NCBI RefSeq assembly: GCF_901709675.1
Contig: NC_051092.1
Span: forward strand, 15,877,128 to 15,941,127
Source of the DNA: Syngnathus acus
Lineage: Eukaryota; Chordata; Actinopteri; Syngnathiformes; Syngnathidae
Length of the DNA: 64,000 nt
Direction of reading: 5' to 3'
A program made the translations under genes and the position numbers. The first letter of the stretch is position 1; the number at the start of each line of letters is the position of its first letter. Of the stretch, positions 20,339-31,586 are shown piece after piece. The notes beneath the pieces were generated by a model. That model was not told where the DNA came from and made no database searches. It saw only the letters and a list, made by a program, of their open reading frames with translations.

Positions 20339-22726
20339 TAATGAACACCATGTTCAAACATAAGGGTGTCCATGTGTGCAATTGGCACCAGGACACCCTA
20401 GGCCGCAGTTCGATGATTGACTTTGTAGTCGTGTCATCGGATTTGCGGCCGCATGTTTTGGACACTCGGGTGAAGAGAGGGACGGAGCTGTCAACTGATC
20501 ACCACCTGGTGGTGGGTTGGCTCCGATGGTGGGGGAAGATGCCGGTCCGACCTGGCAGACCCAAACGTTCTGTGAGGGTTTGCTGGGAACGTCTGGCGGA
20601 ATCCCCTGTCAGGAAGAATCCCCTGTCAGGAAGAGCTTCAACTCCCACCTCCGGCAGAGCTTTTCCCACGTCCCGGGGGAGGCGGGGGACATTGAGTCCG
20701 AGTGGACCTTGTTCCGCGCCTCCATTGTTGAGGCGGCCGACCGGAGCTGTGGCCGTAAGGTCATTGGTGCCTGTCGTGGCGGCAATCCCCGAACCCGCTG
20801 GTGGACACCGGCGGTAAGGGATGCCGTCAAGCTGAAGAAGGAGTCCTATTGGGCCGTTTTGGCCTGCGGGACTCCGGAGGCAGCTGACAGGTACCGGATG
20901 GCCAAGCGGAACGCGGCTTCGGCGGTTGCTGAGGCAAAAACCCGGGCGTGGGAGGAATTTGGCGAGGCCATGGAGAATGACTTCCGGACGGCTTCGAGGA
21001 AATTCTGGTCCACCATCCGGCGTCTCAGGAGGGGGAAGCAGTACAACGTCAACACTGTTTACAGTGAAGATGGCGTGCTGCTGACCTCGACTCGGGACGT
21101 CGTGTGTCGGTGGGGAGAATACTTCGAAGACCTCCTCAATTCCACCTACACGCCTTCCATTGTGGAAGCAGGGCCTGGGGACTCTGAGGCGGACTCTCCA
21201 ATCTCTGGGGTCGAAGTCACTGAGGTAGTTAAAAAACTCCTCGGTGGCAAGACCCCGGGGGTGGATGAGATCCGCCCGGATTTCTTAAGGGCTCTGGATG
21301 TTGTGGGGCTGTCATGGCTGACACGTCTCTACAACATCGCGTGGACATCGGGGACAGTGCCTCTGGATTGGCAGACTGGGGTGGTGGTTCCCCTCTTTAA
21401 GAAGGGGGACCGGAGGGTGTGTTCCAATTACAGAGGAATTACACTCCTCAGCCTCCCTGGTAAGGTCTATTCAGGGGTGCTGGAGAGGAGGGTCTGTCGG
21501 GAGGTCGAACCTCGGATTCAGGAGGAACAGTGTGGCTTTCGTCCTGGCCGTGGAACAGTGGACCAGCTCTTCACCCTCAGCAGGATCCTCGAGGGTGCAT
21601 GGGAGTTCGCCCAACCAGTCCACATGTGTTTTGTGGACTTGGAGAAGGCGTTCCACCGTGTCCCTCGGGAGGTTCTGTGGGGGGTGCTTCGGGAGTACGG
21701 GGTACCGAGCCAACTGATAAGGGCGGTTCGGTCCCTGTATCACCGATGCCAGAGTTTGGTCCGCATTTCTGGCAGTAAGTCAGATTCGTTCCCAGTGAGG
21801 GTTGGACTCCGCCAAGGCTGCCCTTTGTGACCGATTCTGTTCATAATTTTTATGAACAGAATTTCAGTTGAGGGTGTCCGGTTTGGGGACCTCAGCATCG
21901 CGTCTCTGCTTTTTGCAGACAACGTGGTGCTGTTGGCTTCTTCAGGCCGTGATCTCCAGCTCTCACTGGAGCAGTTCGCAGCCGAGTGTGAAGCGGTCGG
22001 GATGAGGGTCAGCACCTCCAAATCCGAGTCCATGGTCCTCGATCGGAAAAGGGTGGAATGCCCTCTCCGGATCGGGGATGAGATCCTGCCCCAAGTGGAG
22101 GAGTTTAAGTATCTTGGGGTCTTGTTCACGAGTGAGGGGAGGATGGAGCGCGAGATCGACAGGCGGATCGGTGCAGCGTCGGCAGTAATGCGGACTCTGT
22201 ACCGGTCCGTCGTGGTAAAGAGAGAGCTGAGCCAAAAGGCAAAGCTCTCAATTTACCGGTCGATTTACGCTCCTACTTTCACCTATGGGCACGAGCTATG
22301 GGTCGTGACCGAAAGAACGAGATCCCGGATACAAGCGGCCGAAATGAGTTTTCTCCGCAGGATGTCCGGGCTCTCCCTTAGAGATAGGGTGAGAAGTTCG
22401 GTCATCCGGGAGAGACTCGGAGTAGAATCGCTACTCCTCCACGTTGAGAGGAGCCAGATGAGGTGGCTCGGGCATCTCATCACGATGCCTCCTGGACGCC
22501 TCACTGGGGAGGTGTTCCGGGCATGTCCCACCGGTAGGAGACCCCGGGGACAACCCAGGACGCGCTGGAGAGACTATGTCTCTCAGCTGGCCTGGGAACG
22601 CCTTGGGATCCCCCGGGGTGAGCTAGATGAAGTGGCTGGGGAGAGGGAAGTCTGGGAGTCCCTCCTGAAGCTGCTGCCCCCGCGACCCGACCCCGGATAA
22701 GCGGAAGAAGATGGATGGATGGATGG
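20339..22726 (+). mobile_element. Rex3-type (RTE) LINE, 5' truncated
   Basis: The flanks AGGACGTTACA (20328-20338) and AGGACATTACA (22727-22737) are an 11-bp target-site duplication with one difference. The body starts inside the endonuclease domain and ends with GATGGATGGATGG, the tail typical of Rex3/RTE elements. Codon-level similarity to Rex3 extends over the whole length. Confidence 0.92.
20341..22700 (+). pseudogene. Rex3 endonuclease C-terminus and reverse transcriptase, broken
   Basis: The endonuclease end (MIDFVVVSSDLRP, LSTDHHLVV) and the full RT can be followed in order: GVDEIRPDF, VVVPLFKKGDRRVCSNYRGI, CGFRPGRGT, MCFVDLEKAFHRVP, VGLRQGCPL, SLLFADNVVLLAS, FKYLGVLFTSEG, and the C-terminal LLHVERSQMRWLGHLI and RPRGQPRTRWRDYVSQL. 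Four lesions are visible. A 17-nt tandem duplication (20600-20616 and 20617-20633) shifts the frame. A TGA stop follows GCPL at 21828-21830. The second catalytic Asp of FADD is Asn, and the Asp of KAFDRVP is His. Confidence 0.92.
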
Positions 22727-22737
22727 AGGACATTACA

Positions 22738-24119
22738 AAATTGTAGTGCATGACTAATCAGTTGAATACGCTAGGTAGAGAAGATTTGGATTCCACCTTG
22801 TCTATGTCTCCCCTGTCCAATCAGTTCCTCTTCTTATCAGAATCTGCTGGGACGTTTCATGCCCTTGATCGATTACAATCAAAAGAGAATTTAGTCACAG
22901 GTTGAGAAGCCATTGCCTGCTTCACCTCCAATCAAAGCAACTGCCCATTGTTACTGTCAAACGCGCACTTTTTATCAAAGTGCCACCGGCTCCCCGGTAA
23001 CGGGTTCGATAAGCCGGGGTGAAGGGACTCGTCCGTATCTAACCACCTGAGTTAAATTAATTCTACCAGAATCAATCTAATTTCTTCATGACGCCAATCC
23101 CTCTCAAGTCATCCGATGCGCGAGCCGAGTAACTCAATTCGAGGCGAGCCGTCGAAATGACCGCGCCATAATGATGGCTCCCTTCGGTTGTTTGATGCTT
23201 ATGTTATGTTACGGATATTTTTAGATGTCTTTGGTAAAACCTCAGGGATTCGTTGGTCTAGCGCACCCTTGCACTACTTTTGCCGAAGTAACTATTTATA
23301 TGGGTCTGGTCTACTTTGTTGCTGAAGTAGCGAGCCTACTTCTCTTTATTCAAAGAAGAATCAAATTAGTGGAAGTTTGACAATAATAGTATTCGAGAAG
23401 GAATTTAATGCATTAAATCATTAATTCTAACACCATATATATAAACACTTAACCGTTGGAATGCTTCAAGCAACTCGATTGTTTAAAAGGAATAATATTT
23501 TTCTTAATACAAATCAAAATGATTTACACAAATTATAATTATCCTGCAATTAATTTTGAAGGCAAGTTAATCCCTCAAAATCGTCCAATGTAGCTTTTGA
23601 CGCGGCCCGACAAAAATAGGAACGGGCCCGCGCCCGACGGACAATTACTAATTTTAACTCTACCACTAATCCAAATAATCTAATTTAAACACCTTTGTTA
23701 TTTTACTCAAGTGAAACAAATATTTGAACGAATTAAATGTTTAACGAGATGCACTCATCCCTCAAATAATTATGAAGGCAATTTAATCCCCAAAATGGTC
23801 CGATTTAGCTTTTGACGCGGCCCGACGGAAATAGGAACGGCCCCGCGCCCGACGGACAATTAAATTACTTTTAACTCTACACCAATCCAATTAATCTAAT
23901 TTATACACCTTCGTTATTTTTATTTATTACGGTACGATTGCATACCATAATAATCTCCCGTCAATAAATCGAATTGTCAAACCAACCACAACCAATCGAT
24001 TGCATATATCATACAAATTAGCGCACAACGAATTAAATGAGTATATAAAACACATTTATTGAAGAAGCATGAAATAGAATTAGTTGTACTAGGTTCATCT
24101 TGTTTTTTCTTTTTCAATT
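22738..24119 (-). mobile_element. Diverged LTR-like region, 3' part
   Basis: No gene is recognised. It continues the minus-strand LTR-like region that includes 24525-25277. It contains a roughly 200-bp direct duplication: gcaagttaatccctcaaaat (about 23561) versus gcaatttaatccccaaaatg (about 23778), each with cgcggcccgac and gcgcccgacggacaatta. Confidence 0.4.
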
Positions 24120-24169
24120 ACTTCACTGGTTCTTCTATATCAAACAATTTGTTTTAGGTTCATTTACCT

Positions 24170-24231
24170 GACATGTTTCGGCGGGTTCTTCCACCTTCAT
24201 CAGAGTGTCACTGATGTGATTGTGACGCGTC
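24170..24231 (-). ncRNA. Candidate hammerhead ribozyme, left arm
   Basis: This is the inverted copy of the motif at 24413-24474. On the minus strand it reads CTGATGAAGGTGG, loop, CCGCCGAAAC. Stem II has one G-T wobble compared with the right copy. Not tested for folding. Confidence 0.5.
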
Positions 24232-24412
24232 TTTATCAGCTGATGGATGAAGACAACAAACATCAGCGTTGGATCAGGGAGGCCATTGAGATCCGCAAGC
24301 GGGGCCCGAGGACCATCAACAGGGACGAGGGAGCCTACATGCTCTCTACAACCTGGAACAGCATCTGTCAAATCTGACAGGTGAGCCACGCCTTCATCCA
24401 TCAGCTGATAAA

Positions 24413-24474
24413 GACGCGTCACAATCACATCAGTGACACTCTGATGAAGGCGGAAGAACCCGCCGAAACATGTC
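24413..24474 (+). ncRNA. Candidate hammerhead ribozyme, right arm
   Basis: The core CTGATGA is followed by a GGCGG-AAGAAC-CCGCC hairpin (stem II) and GAAAC, the invariant hammerhead boxes. Upstream, GACGCG-GTC-type text (gacgcgtc) can pair imperfectly with CATGTC after GAAA (stem III) and leaves a UC cleavage site. TCAC-atca-GTGA can close stem I. Hammerhead ribozymes are known in the terminal repeats of Penelope-like elements. One unpaired A before stem II and a stem III mismatch mean activity is uncertain. Confidence 0.55.
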
Positions 24475-24524
24475 AGGTAAATGAACCTAAAACAAATTGT
24501 TTGATATAGAAGAACCAGTGAAGT

Positions 24525-25277
24525 AAATGAAATAGAATTACAAATCTCAATCCTCCAAAAACTGAACAATCCCACTCACTGATACCCGTGCAAATAAAAT
24601 CATTCAATCGCGGAGTACTTTGATTGCAAAACATAGATCGGAAAAGAAGGAAAAGGTAGCTACCATTTGGGTGTTATTTTTTGGTGGAAATAAAGTCGAG
24701 TGATCAGTTCGATCTTATTTCCAAAATTCCAATTTGGGAACTAGGTTGGCCTCGAGAGGACCGACTACCCTATGACTGCCCCCCCCCCTCGCGTAAATAT
24801 AGAAAAAGTCGTTCCCCTCACCTAGTTCCTCATGCAATGTTGTCCAGTCCAATTCTTTTGAGTAAATCCAAGTTAATCCAGGCAAGCGATCTTGCGTCTC
24901 ACACAAAGATCTCGGAGGCTGAGAAAAAGTCTTGGAACTCGTACGGGCTTCTTCACGTATGAACGCTTTTTGGGAGAGAGAGCCCCGTAGCTGCCTGTGG
25001 CGGTCTTTTTATAGACTTCTCTGCCCCCCCCCCTTTCGCTGGCACCAATACTGCCCATAGGATAAGACTGCCCAGTTTCCCATGCTTATACACCTGCTGC
25101 TTTCTGGCAGCTGTTTCCGCCCTTCATCTGTCCCACGCACTATCTTCCACCAAAATTACGGCCAACACCCCGGTAAACCCCCTCACTTCCTCTTTTCTTC
25201 ACTTCTCTTTTTTATAAAAATAACACTTCAAAGTTACACTTCAATCAACCATAAAATCAAAAATCAAAACCTTTGAG
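24525..25277 (-). mobile_element. Diverged LTR, promoter side
   Basis: The sequence ggtggaaataaagtcgagtgatcagttc is clearly related to the LTR at about 4775-4810 and 32400. A minus-strand TATA box (CTATAAAAAGACC, about 25003-25016) sits just upstream of a G-rich leader. It appears to be a second, diverged member of the long-LTR family. Ends were not located, so the boundaries are approximate. Confidence 0.5.
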
Positions 25278-25660
25278 TCAATCTTTCAAACATTTCTTAA
25301 CATACCACCATTTTCATAGTGGTGGGCACCTTGGTCTAATTGAGTGATAATATTGCTTTAAGCTGTTACAGAATATATTTTAGCCAAGCAAAGAAATTAA
25401 GATAAAAAAATAAAAACTTTTGTATCAATCTTTCAAACATTTTTTAACACACCACCATTTTCATAGTGGTGGGCACCTTGGTCTAATTGAGTGATAATAT
25501 TGCTTTAAGCTGTTACAGAATATATTTTAGCCAAGCAAAGAAATTAAGATCAAAAAATAAAAACAACTTTTGTATCAATCTTTCAAACATTTTTTAACAC
25601 ATCACCATTTTCATAGTGGTGGGCACCTTGGTCTAATTGAGTGATAATATTGCTTTAAGC

Positions 25661-27133
25661 CAGGGGTGTCCAAACTTTTTGCGAGGAGGGCCAGATTTGA
25701 TAAAGTGAAGGGGCCCGGGGGCCAATAGTTTTTTCGGACATTTTGTAACTACAAAAATGTCATGCAAATACACACTGTTATAAAACAAATTTCATTGTCA
25801 CAATTGTCTTTATTTTTCAAATGACAAAATAACCAAATATGAGTCACTCAGGCAGATGTGAACAACTCTAAAAACACAAATTCTGCCTTTCATTCATATC
25901 TGAATAGTCAGATAACATTGAACAAACTGTATGAAATACCTTAAATTTACATGGGTTTAAAATTACTTTTGCCTCATGAACATTTTAAACGGGAGTTATA
26001 AGTAATGCAAAGTTGTCTGTTATTATTAAAACTTAAAACTAGTGAATTTTGCTCTTGTCATTTACATTATCTTTCAGAAAATAATAGTTTGTGTCAGGTC
26101 TACAGGTCCATAACATCAACAGTCTTAACATGGCCACTTCGTAGCTTGCTTTAGTAATATTTATTTTTGACCCACAGTCCCGTGTGAAGAATCGTTGTTG
26201 TGATGCCAGTTCAGCTTGGAGCTGCTTCACTTTATCAGCGCGGTCACTCCCTGTTAGCTGGTCGCATGTTTAGTCTGATAGTGTCTCTTTAAGTTGAAAT
26301 CCTTAAACAAGGCAACCGTCTCTTTACAAATTAGACAAACACAATTGCCTTGATGTACAGTAATCCCTCGCTACATCACGGTTTGTTTATCGCGGTTTCA
26401 CTACATCGCGGATTTTTTTCCCAAATTGAAAAAAAGAATTAAAAGTCAAAATAAAACTTCTAAATTGAGGAATTATGGCACAAAACTTGCCCACACGCCA
26501 GCAGAAGGCAAGGAGTGCCCACACAATTGCAGTGCGTACACTTGTACCTTTTTAAAAAAAAAAAAGGTTATTATAATAAGAGTTCTAAAAACATATTTAC
26601 AGTGTTGTACCTTGTTATAGAAAATTGTTATAATAATAAGAGTTCTAAGAACATATTTACAGTATGTACACTTCTACCTTGTTATAAAAAAATGTATAAT
26701 AATAAAAGTTGTTCTAAAAACATATTTACAGTTTGTGTTAAGAATTCTCCATGTTATTTATGTTATTCAGCCATGCTTTGATTTGAGGTAGGGTGATTTA
26801 TTTTGAAGGCGGTTTTCAGGCGATACCACTTCCTTTTTTACGTTCTTGTACATATGTCGGTTACAGTGGTACAGGAGTCATTGGCGATGTAAGTGTGTCT
26901 CCTAACAAGAGAAATGAATGATCATATGTGTCTAACCTTTAGGACAATGTAGTATTGCTCCAAATGTTCGTTTAATTTCCTTTAGAGGTCCGTTTGCGCA
27001 TGTTAGCACGATCGCGAATTAGCATCTTTCCGCTAACTCGTTAGCCTGCCCAGTACTTCTTCTTTGCTGCGGGCCAATAAAAACTGGACCGCGGGCCGCA
27101 GTTGGCCCGCGGGCCGTAGTTTGGACACCGCTG
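25661..27133 (-). mobile_element. Non-autonomous hAT (Charlie-like), 8-bp TSD CTTTAAGC
   Basis: The termini are CAGGGGTGTCCAAACTTTTT and, inverted, CAGCGGTGTCCAAACTACGG. The target duplications are CTTTAAGC (25653-25660) and CTTTAAAC (27134-27141). Minus-strand fragments LKQLQAELASQQRFF and ITKASYEVA match the same family at 61671-62681, which lies in plus orientation. A pogo/Tigger-like cap (CAGTAATCCCTCGCTACATC) is nested from 26358. Confidence 0.9.
26358..26880. mobile_element. Nested Tigger-like fragment with ~70-bp tandem repeat
   Basis: It starts CAGTAATCCCTCGCTACATC, flanked by TA on the left. It contains three imperfect copies of ataagagttctaaaaacata...tttacagt...ttgttata between 26570 and 26735. 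The right end is not clear. Confidence 0.55.
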
Positions 27134-27197
27134 CTTTAAACTGTTACAGAATATATTTTAGCCAAGCAAAGAAATTAAGATAAAAAAATAAAAACCA

Positions 27198-27346
27198 CAT
27201 TTGTGCTTCCGTGCGTGACCCAAAAACCGCCCCCGTGTTATTCTGTTTATTTCTATTTTTGCTAGTTCAGCTTGTATTGGCCATCTTTGGTCTCATGTAA
27301 CGGTTTGGCACCATCTCTTGGAAAAATTTGGAATTTCAGCCCTGCC
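27198..27346 (+). other. Intron/retroelement remnant, no gene
   Basis: The phrase aatttggaatttcagccctgccaatttatt here recurs near 27770. The short repeat surrounds the SINE and is unassigned. Confidence 0.4.
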
Positions 27347-27356
27347 AATTTATTCA

Positions 27357-27722
27357 TCCATCCATCCATTTGCTGTACCACTGTATCCCCACGGGGGTCG
27401 CGGGCATGCTGGAGCCCATCCCAGCTGTCATCGGGCAGTAGGCGGGGGACACCCTGAACCGGTTGCCAGCCAATCGCAGGGCACACAGAGACGAACAACC
27501 ATCGGCACATGCACTCACACCTAGGGGCAATTTGGAGCGCTCAATCAGCCTACCAAGCATGTTTTTGGGGATGTGGGAGGAAACCGAAGGGCCCGGAGAA
27601 AACCCACGCGGACACGGGGAGAACATGCAAACTCCACACAGGGAGGGCCGGAGGTGGAATCGAACCCGCACCCTCCGTACTGTGAGGCGGACGTGCTAGC
27701 CAGTGCGCCACCGAGCCGCCCC
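27357..27722 (-). mobile_element. tRNA-derived SINE (family 2) with (GGATG)n tail
   Basis: The target duplication AATTTATTCA lies at 27347-27356 and 27723-27732. On the minus strand the head has an A box (TGGCTAGCACG) and a perfect B box (GGTTCGATTCC). The body (gcatgttctccccgtgtccg, ctccggcatgc...) leads to the tail GGATGGATGGATG, the same tail as Rex3/RTE elements, suggesting mobilisation by that LINE. Confidence 0.9.
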
Positions 27723-27732
27723 AATTTATTCA

Positions 27733-29109
27733 ATAATTCTCAATTCAAATTTTGCCCCATCTGCTGCTAAAATTTGGAATTTCAGCCCTGCCAATTTATT
27801 CCTGGGAGCAATCCATACTCACGTTTTGCACCATCTGTTCCCCCCATACCCCATGTTACATGACATTACGCTCTAAGCCTAACAGCAGCGTCAGCTGCTC
27901 AATTTGTCTAGAATGTACATAAGCCTCATCAGGACAGCAATCGAAACAAAGGGGTGACCGTGCCTGTCGTACAACAGGTGCCCACAAGAGGTCACCTTTG
28001 TGACACTGGCCCTCTCCTCTGCCCAGTTAAATAATCCACTCACTGTACACAATGCTGCCCCCTTGTGGAATGCGACACCATGACAAAAGGACTGAACTAG
28101 CCAATCGGGCCCATCCTCCATGACTTCACTTCCTTGGTTACAATTAACAGGCAATCCTTGTCCAACTCTGTTAACCATTATCAGCAGGTGAATAATCCAC
28201 AGTATGACTTGGAGTTGGAGAATCCCAAACAACAGGCACATACGGAAGCAAACGCTTTACCAACTGACGCAGGACCCAAGCGGACCTGTTTCAAACAGTG
28301 TTCTCAGACACCCTGGTGCCTAACTGTTAACAAATTTGTGGCTATTGTATCTGATCATGCTAATGACATTGCTCATCCTAAATACAACTGCCACAACATC
28401 AGTCAATTCAAAGGTCTTGACACCATGTGCATGAGCAAACACCCCAGAAAGTGCACAATTACTTAAGCATACCCCAGTGGAATCCCCAAACGCATAAAGT
28501 ACTTTGCGAGAAGCAAGTTCCTTGCTATTGCTTCCGTTAGTTGACATAAAAACCTTCATTGTTAACGTTATTCCAAACTCAAATGACTGATCGGAAGCCT
28601 CCACGCTTGGATTCCACCCATCAGACAAAGCATAGCAAAACAAATCATGAATCTATCTTTTGGTGAAATGCATACAGGGACTATACGAGTCCCAAACATA
28701 TTTTGCACAATTCTAGACCAAACTAGTCCAAAGACAAATAAACATCAATCCGCACACAAAACAGAGCCTGCTCACACCCAGAATGTAACCACGCTGAGAA
28801 AAGACATGCTGCACAAAACAGGTTGTGACTAGACCTTCCCGACCAGTATGCCCCCCTTAGCACTTCCTTCATCTTCATGGGAAACACCAAATTCCTACTT
28901 AAAACCCTGTCAATTTACATGGAGGATAGGATGGTACAAGATGGTGCGTGAATGTGTATTGGATTTGGTCCAGACGAATTGGCTCGGATGAAATTCCAAA
29001 TTTCACCAGAAGATGGTGACAAAGCTTGACATGGAAGACCTGAAGAAGGGAGCCTGAGTAATGGTTACTTAAAAGTTAGTTCTTCAAAATTAACTATTGT
29101 TGAACTGGT
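27733..29109 (+). other. No gene recognised; possible internal 3' part of an LTR element
   Basis: It lies directly upstream of a purine tract and LTR start at 29110-29121. Open frames of about 110 codons exist on both strands (28134-28466 plus, 28320-28643 minus), but neither resembles a known product. The short text caaatttcaccagaagatgg occurs twice (about 28995 and 29156), once on each side of the LTR start. Confidence 0.35.
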
Positions 29110-29118
29110 AAAGGGGGG
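29110..29118 (+). promoter_or_regulatory. Polypurine tract
   Basis: AAAGGGGGG lies immediately before TA|TGTTGG, where the LTR begins. In retroelements this purine run primes plus-strand DNA synthesis. Confidence 0.55.
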
Positions 29119-29734
29119 TATGTTGGTTGAACCAGTCAACCTCCATTCCCATTCCAAATTTCACCAGAAGATGGTGCCAAAGTCAGATTGACTTAACATA
29201 GTAAATTAATAGTTTAAAAAGTCATCGACTAGATGAAGACTTGTTCTGAAACACAGCAACACACAATTTTGGATTATGTTATATTATAAAATATTATATT
29301 AAATATTGAATAATATTTTATATTATTTTGTTTTGCTATAATAAACTTTGAAACTGTGAGTATTTTAATTTGCTAACTAGAGAAGCCCATGCTCATCGTT
29401 AGGGGATGAGAATGAGACATGTTAATCACAGTTAGAGTAAGCTGCAATATACTTTATTTTATTCTGCTTTGTCATATTATATAGTTAGTAGCAACTTGAG
29501 CAGCATCATAGCACTGATGTTTCATTTACACATGAATATATTAAGTGTTAAGTAAGGACAAGGGCTTGACAGATACTGTTGGTGGAAGACTACGATCCCA
29601 CGCTTGAGCTTGACCTAAAGGTCACTAGCTTGTCTAAATATGTTTTGAAACTGCTTGAGTATTGTAATCTGCTAACTAGGAGAACTCACGATCATAGTTA
29701 TGATTATGTGTTAAGTTGACTATTGTGAAAGTAT

Positions 29735-31586
29735 GTCAAAGTCAAAGTCAAAGTCAGCTTTATTGTCAATCCCTTCATATGTCAAGACACAAAGAAACCG
29801 AAATTCCGTTTCCTCCATCCCACGGTGACGAGACATACAAGTAGGCGACACAAAACAAAAACAAGAAGGCACAAACCATAAATAATAAATAATAAATAAA
29901 ATAAAATGAGCGATGAATAAATAACAGACCAATAACCCATTAAATAAGAGGGGCAAAACCGAGCCAGTGAGCATACAGCAGACAGCAAGAACAGGACGCT
30001 ACGCTGAAAGGGGGAGCGAGTTCAGGATCCTAACAGCCTGGAGTACGAAGCTGTTGGAAAGTCTGGTGGTGCGGGAGCGCAGGCTCCTGTACCGCCTCCC
30101 AGAGGGCAGAAGTTCAAACAAGGAGTGAGCGGGGTGACTCACATCACTCACAATCTTGGTCGCCTTGCGGGTGAGATGGGAGGTGTAAATGTCCTTCAAG
30201 GAGGGGAGAGAAGCACCAATAGTCTTACTAGCCATTTTCACTACGCGCTGCAGGGCCTTCAAGTCGTGGTCAGTGCAGCTGCCACCCCAGACAGCAATAC
30301 AGCTGGAGAGGACGCTCTCAATGGTGCCGCGGTAAAAAGTAGTCATGACGGCCGGAGGAGCCCCCGCTCGCCTGAGTTTCCGAAGGAAGTACAGGCGGCG
30401 CTGGGCCTTCTTCGCCAGCGATGCGGTGTTGGTGGACCAGGAGAGATCCTCACTGATGTGCACCCCCAGGAACCTGGCGCTGCTCACTCTCTCCACCACA
30501 GCACCGTCGATGGTCAGCGGCAGGTGTTGGGCGTGACCCTTCCGGAAGTCAACAACAATCTCCTTGGTCTTGTCGACGTTCAGCAGGAGGTTGTTGTCCC
30601 TGCACCACGCGGTCAGAAGGTCAACCTCCAGCCTGTATTGAGTCTCGTCTCCCTTGGTGACGAGACCCACCAGAGTCGTGTCGTCAGCAAACTTCACTAT
30701 GCGGTTGCCGCTGCAGGTGGCAGCGCAGTCATGCGTCAGGAGGGTGAAGAGCAGCGGACTGAGCACGCAGCCTTGGGGGGCCCCTGTGCTCAGCGTGATG
30801 CTGGCGGAGATCTTGTCGCCAACACGTACCACCTGTGGCCTCTGACAGAGGAAGTCCAGTAGCCAGTTGCAGAGGCAGGTACTGAGGCCCAGCTTGTCAA
30901 GTTTGCTGATGAGACGCTGCGGCACAATGGTGTTGAAGGCAGAACTGAAGTCCACAAACAGCAACCTCACATACGAGTCCCTCCCCTCCAGGTGGGTGAG
31001 GGCCGAGTGGAGGGCAGAGCAGATGGCATCCTCAGAGGACCGTTTGGCTCGGTACGCAAACTGGAAGGGGTCAATGGTGGGGGGGAGAACTGACCGGATG
31101 TGCTCCAAGACAAGCCGCTCAAAGCACTTCATGATGATGGGCGTAAGTGCCACGGGGCGGTAGTCATTGAAGCAGGACGGAGCAGGCTTCTTCGGCACAG
31201 GTACGATGGTGGCAGCTTTTGAAACACGACGGGACGATGGCCTGCTGCAGGGAAGTGTTAAAGATGTCCGTGAAGACACCCGTCAGCTCACCAGCGCAGT
31301 CCTTCAGCGCTCGACCCGGGATGTTGTCCGGGCCCCCCGCCTTACGGATGTCGATAGCGGCAAGCGTCCTCCTCACGCTGTCGGCGGAGAGGCACAGGGG
31401 CAGCTCGTGGGAAGGGGGAGTGGCCTTCAGCGGGCAAGTGCTGTTCCGAGCGTCGAAGCGAGCAAAGAAGCGGTTGAGGTCATTGAGCAGACGGACGTCG
31501 CCTTCACAGCTCTGCGGCGCGGGCTTGTAGTCCGTGATGGTCTGAATGCCCTGCCAAAGGCTCCGTGCGTCCCTGCTGTCCTTGAA
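29735..31586 (-). mobile_element. L2/Rex1-type LINE, second near-identical copy
   Basis: It ends (minus strand) in TTGACAATAAAGCTGAC and (TTTGAC)n at 29735-29755, and is 5'-truncated at about 31586. It interrupts the LTR within gaaagtatg|tgttattattgtcac; the uninterrupted site is visible on the minus strand at 5985-6020. Confidence 0.9.
29999..31580 (-). pseudogene. LINE reverse transcriptase with one frameshift
   Basis: It has the same order of motifs as the copy at 14429 (FADD present). Only a handful of residue differences occur over about 400 codons, for example GLVTKG for GLITKG and RRAGAPP for RRAGSPP. One extra A in ttcaaaagctgcc near 31218 shifts the frame, separating the N-terminal linker ([29 protein letters not shown]) from the RT. 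Endonuclease sequence is missing through 5' truncation. Confidence 0.88.

Larger units (their letters stand above)
24120..24524 (+). mobile_element. Penelope-like element remnant with inverted terminal repeats
   Basis: Two 132-bp arms (24120-24251 and 24393-24524) are inverted copies with about one mismatch. Between them, plus-strand codons read HQRWIREAIEIRKRG, then PRTINRDEGAYMLS and TTWNSI before a stop. This is the C-terminal signature of the GIY-YIG endonuclease domain of Penelope-like reverse transcriptases (IRK...NRDEG..LS..W). The reverse transcriptase and catalytic GIY-YIG core are missing. Inverted or tandem terminal repeats are usual for this class. Confidence 0.75.
25278..27197. 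repeat. 147-150-bp tandem repeat, three units, third split by a hAT
   Basis: Units start with TCAATCTTTCAAACATTT at 25278, 25425 and 25575. Each contains ccaccattttcatagtggtg (an imperfect hairpin) and attgctttaagctgttacag. The third unit is interrupted at 25660 by the hAT element and resumes at 27134. Confidence 0.9.

Noticed and set aside
25278-25660. Regular direct repeats resembling a CRISPR array
   Set aside because: Units are adjacent without unique spacers, are about 150 bp long, and the genome is vertebrate.
28134-28643. Frames of about 110 codons on both strands upstream of the long LTR, considered as an envelope or gag remnant
   Set aside because: No diagnostic motif was visible, so no product is assigned.
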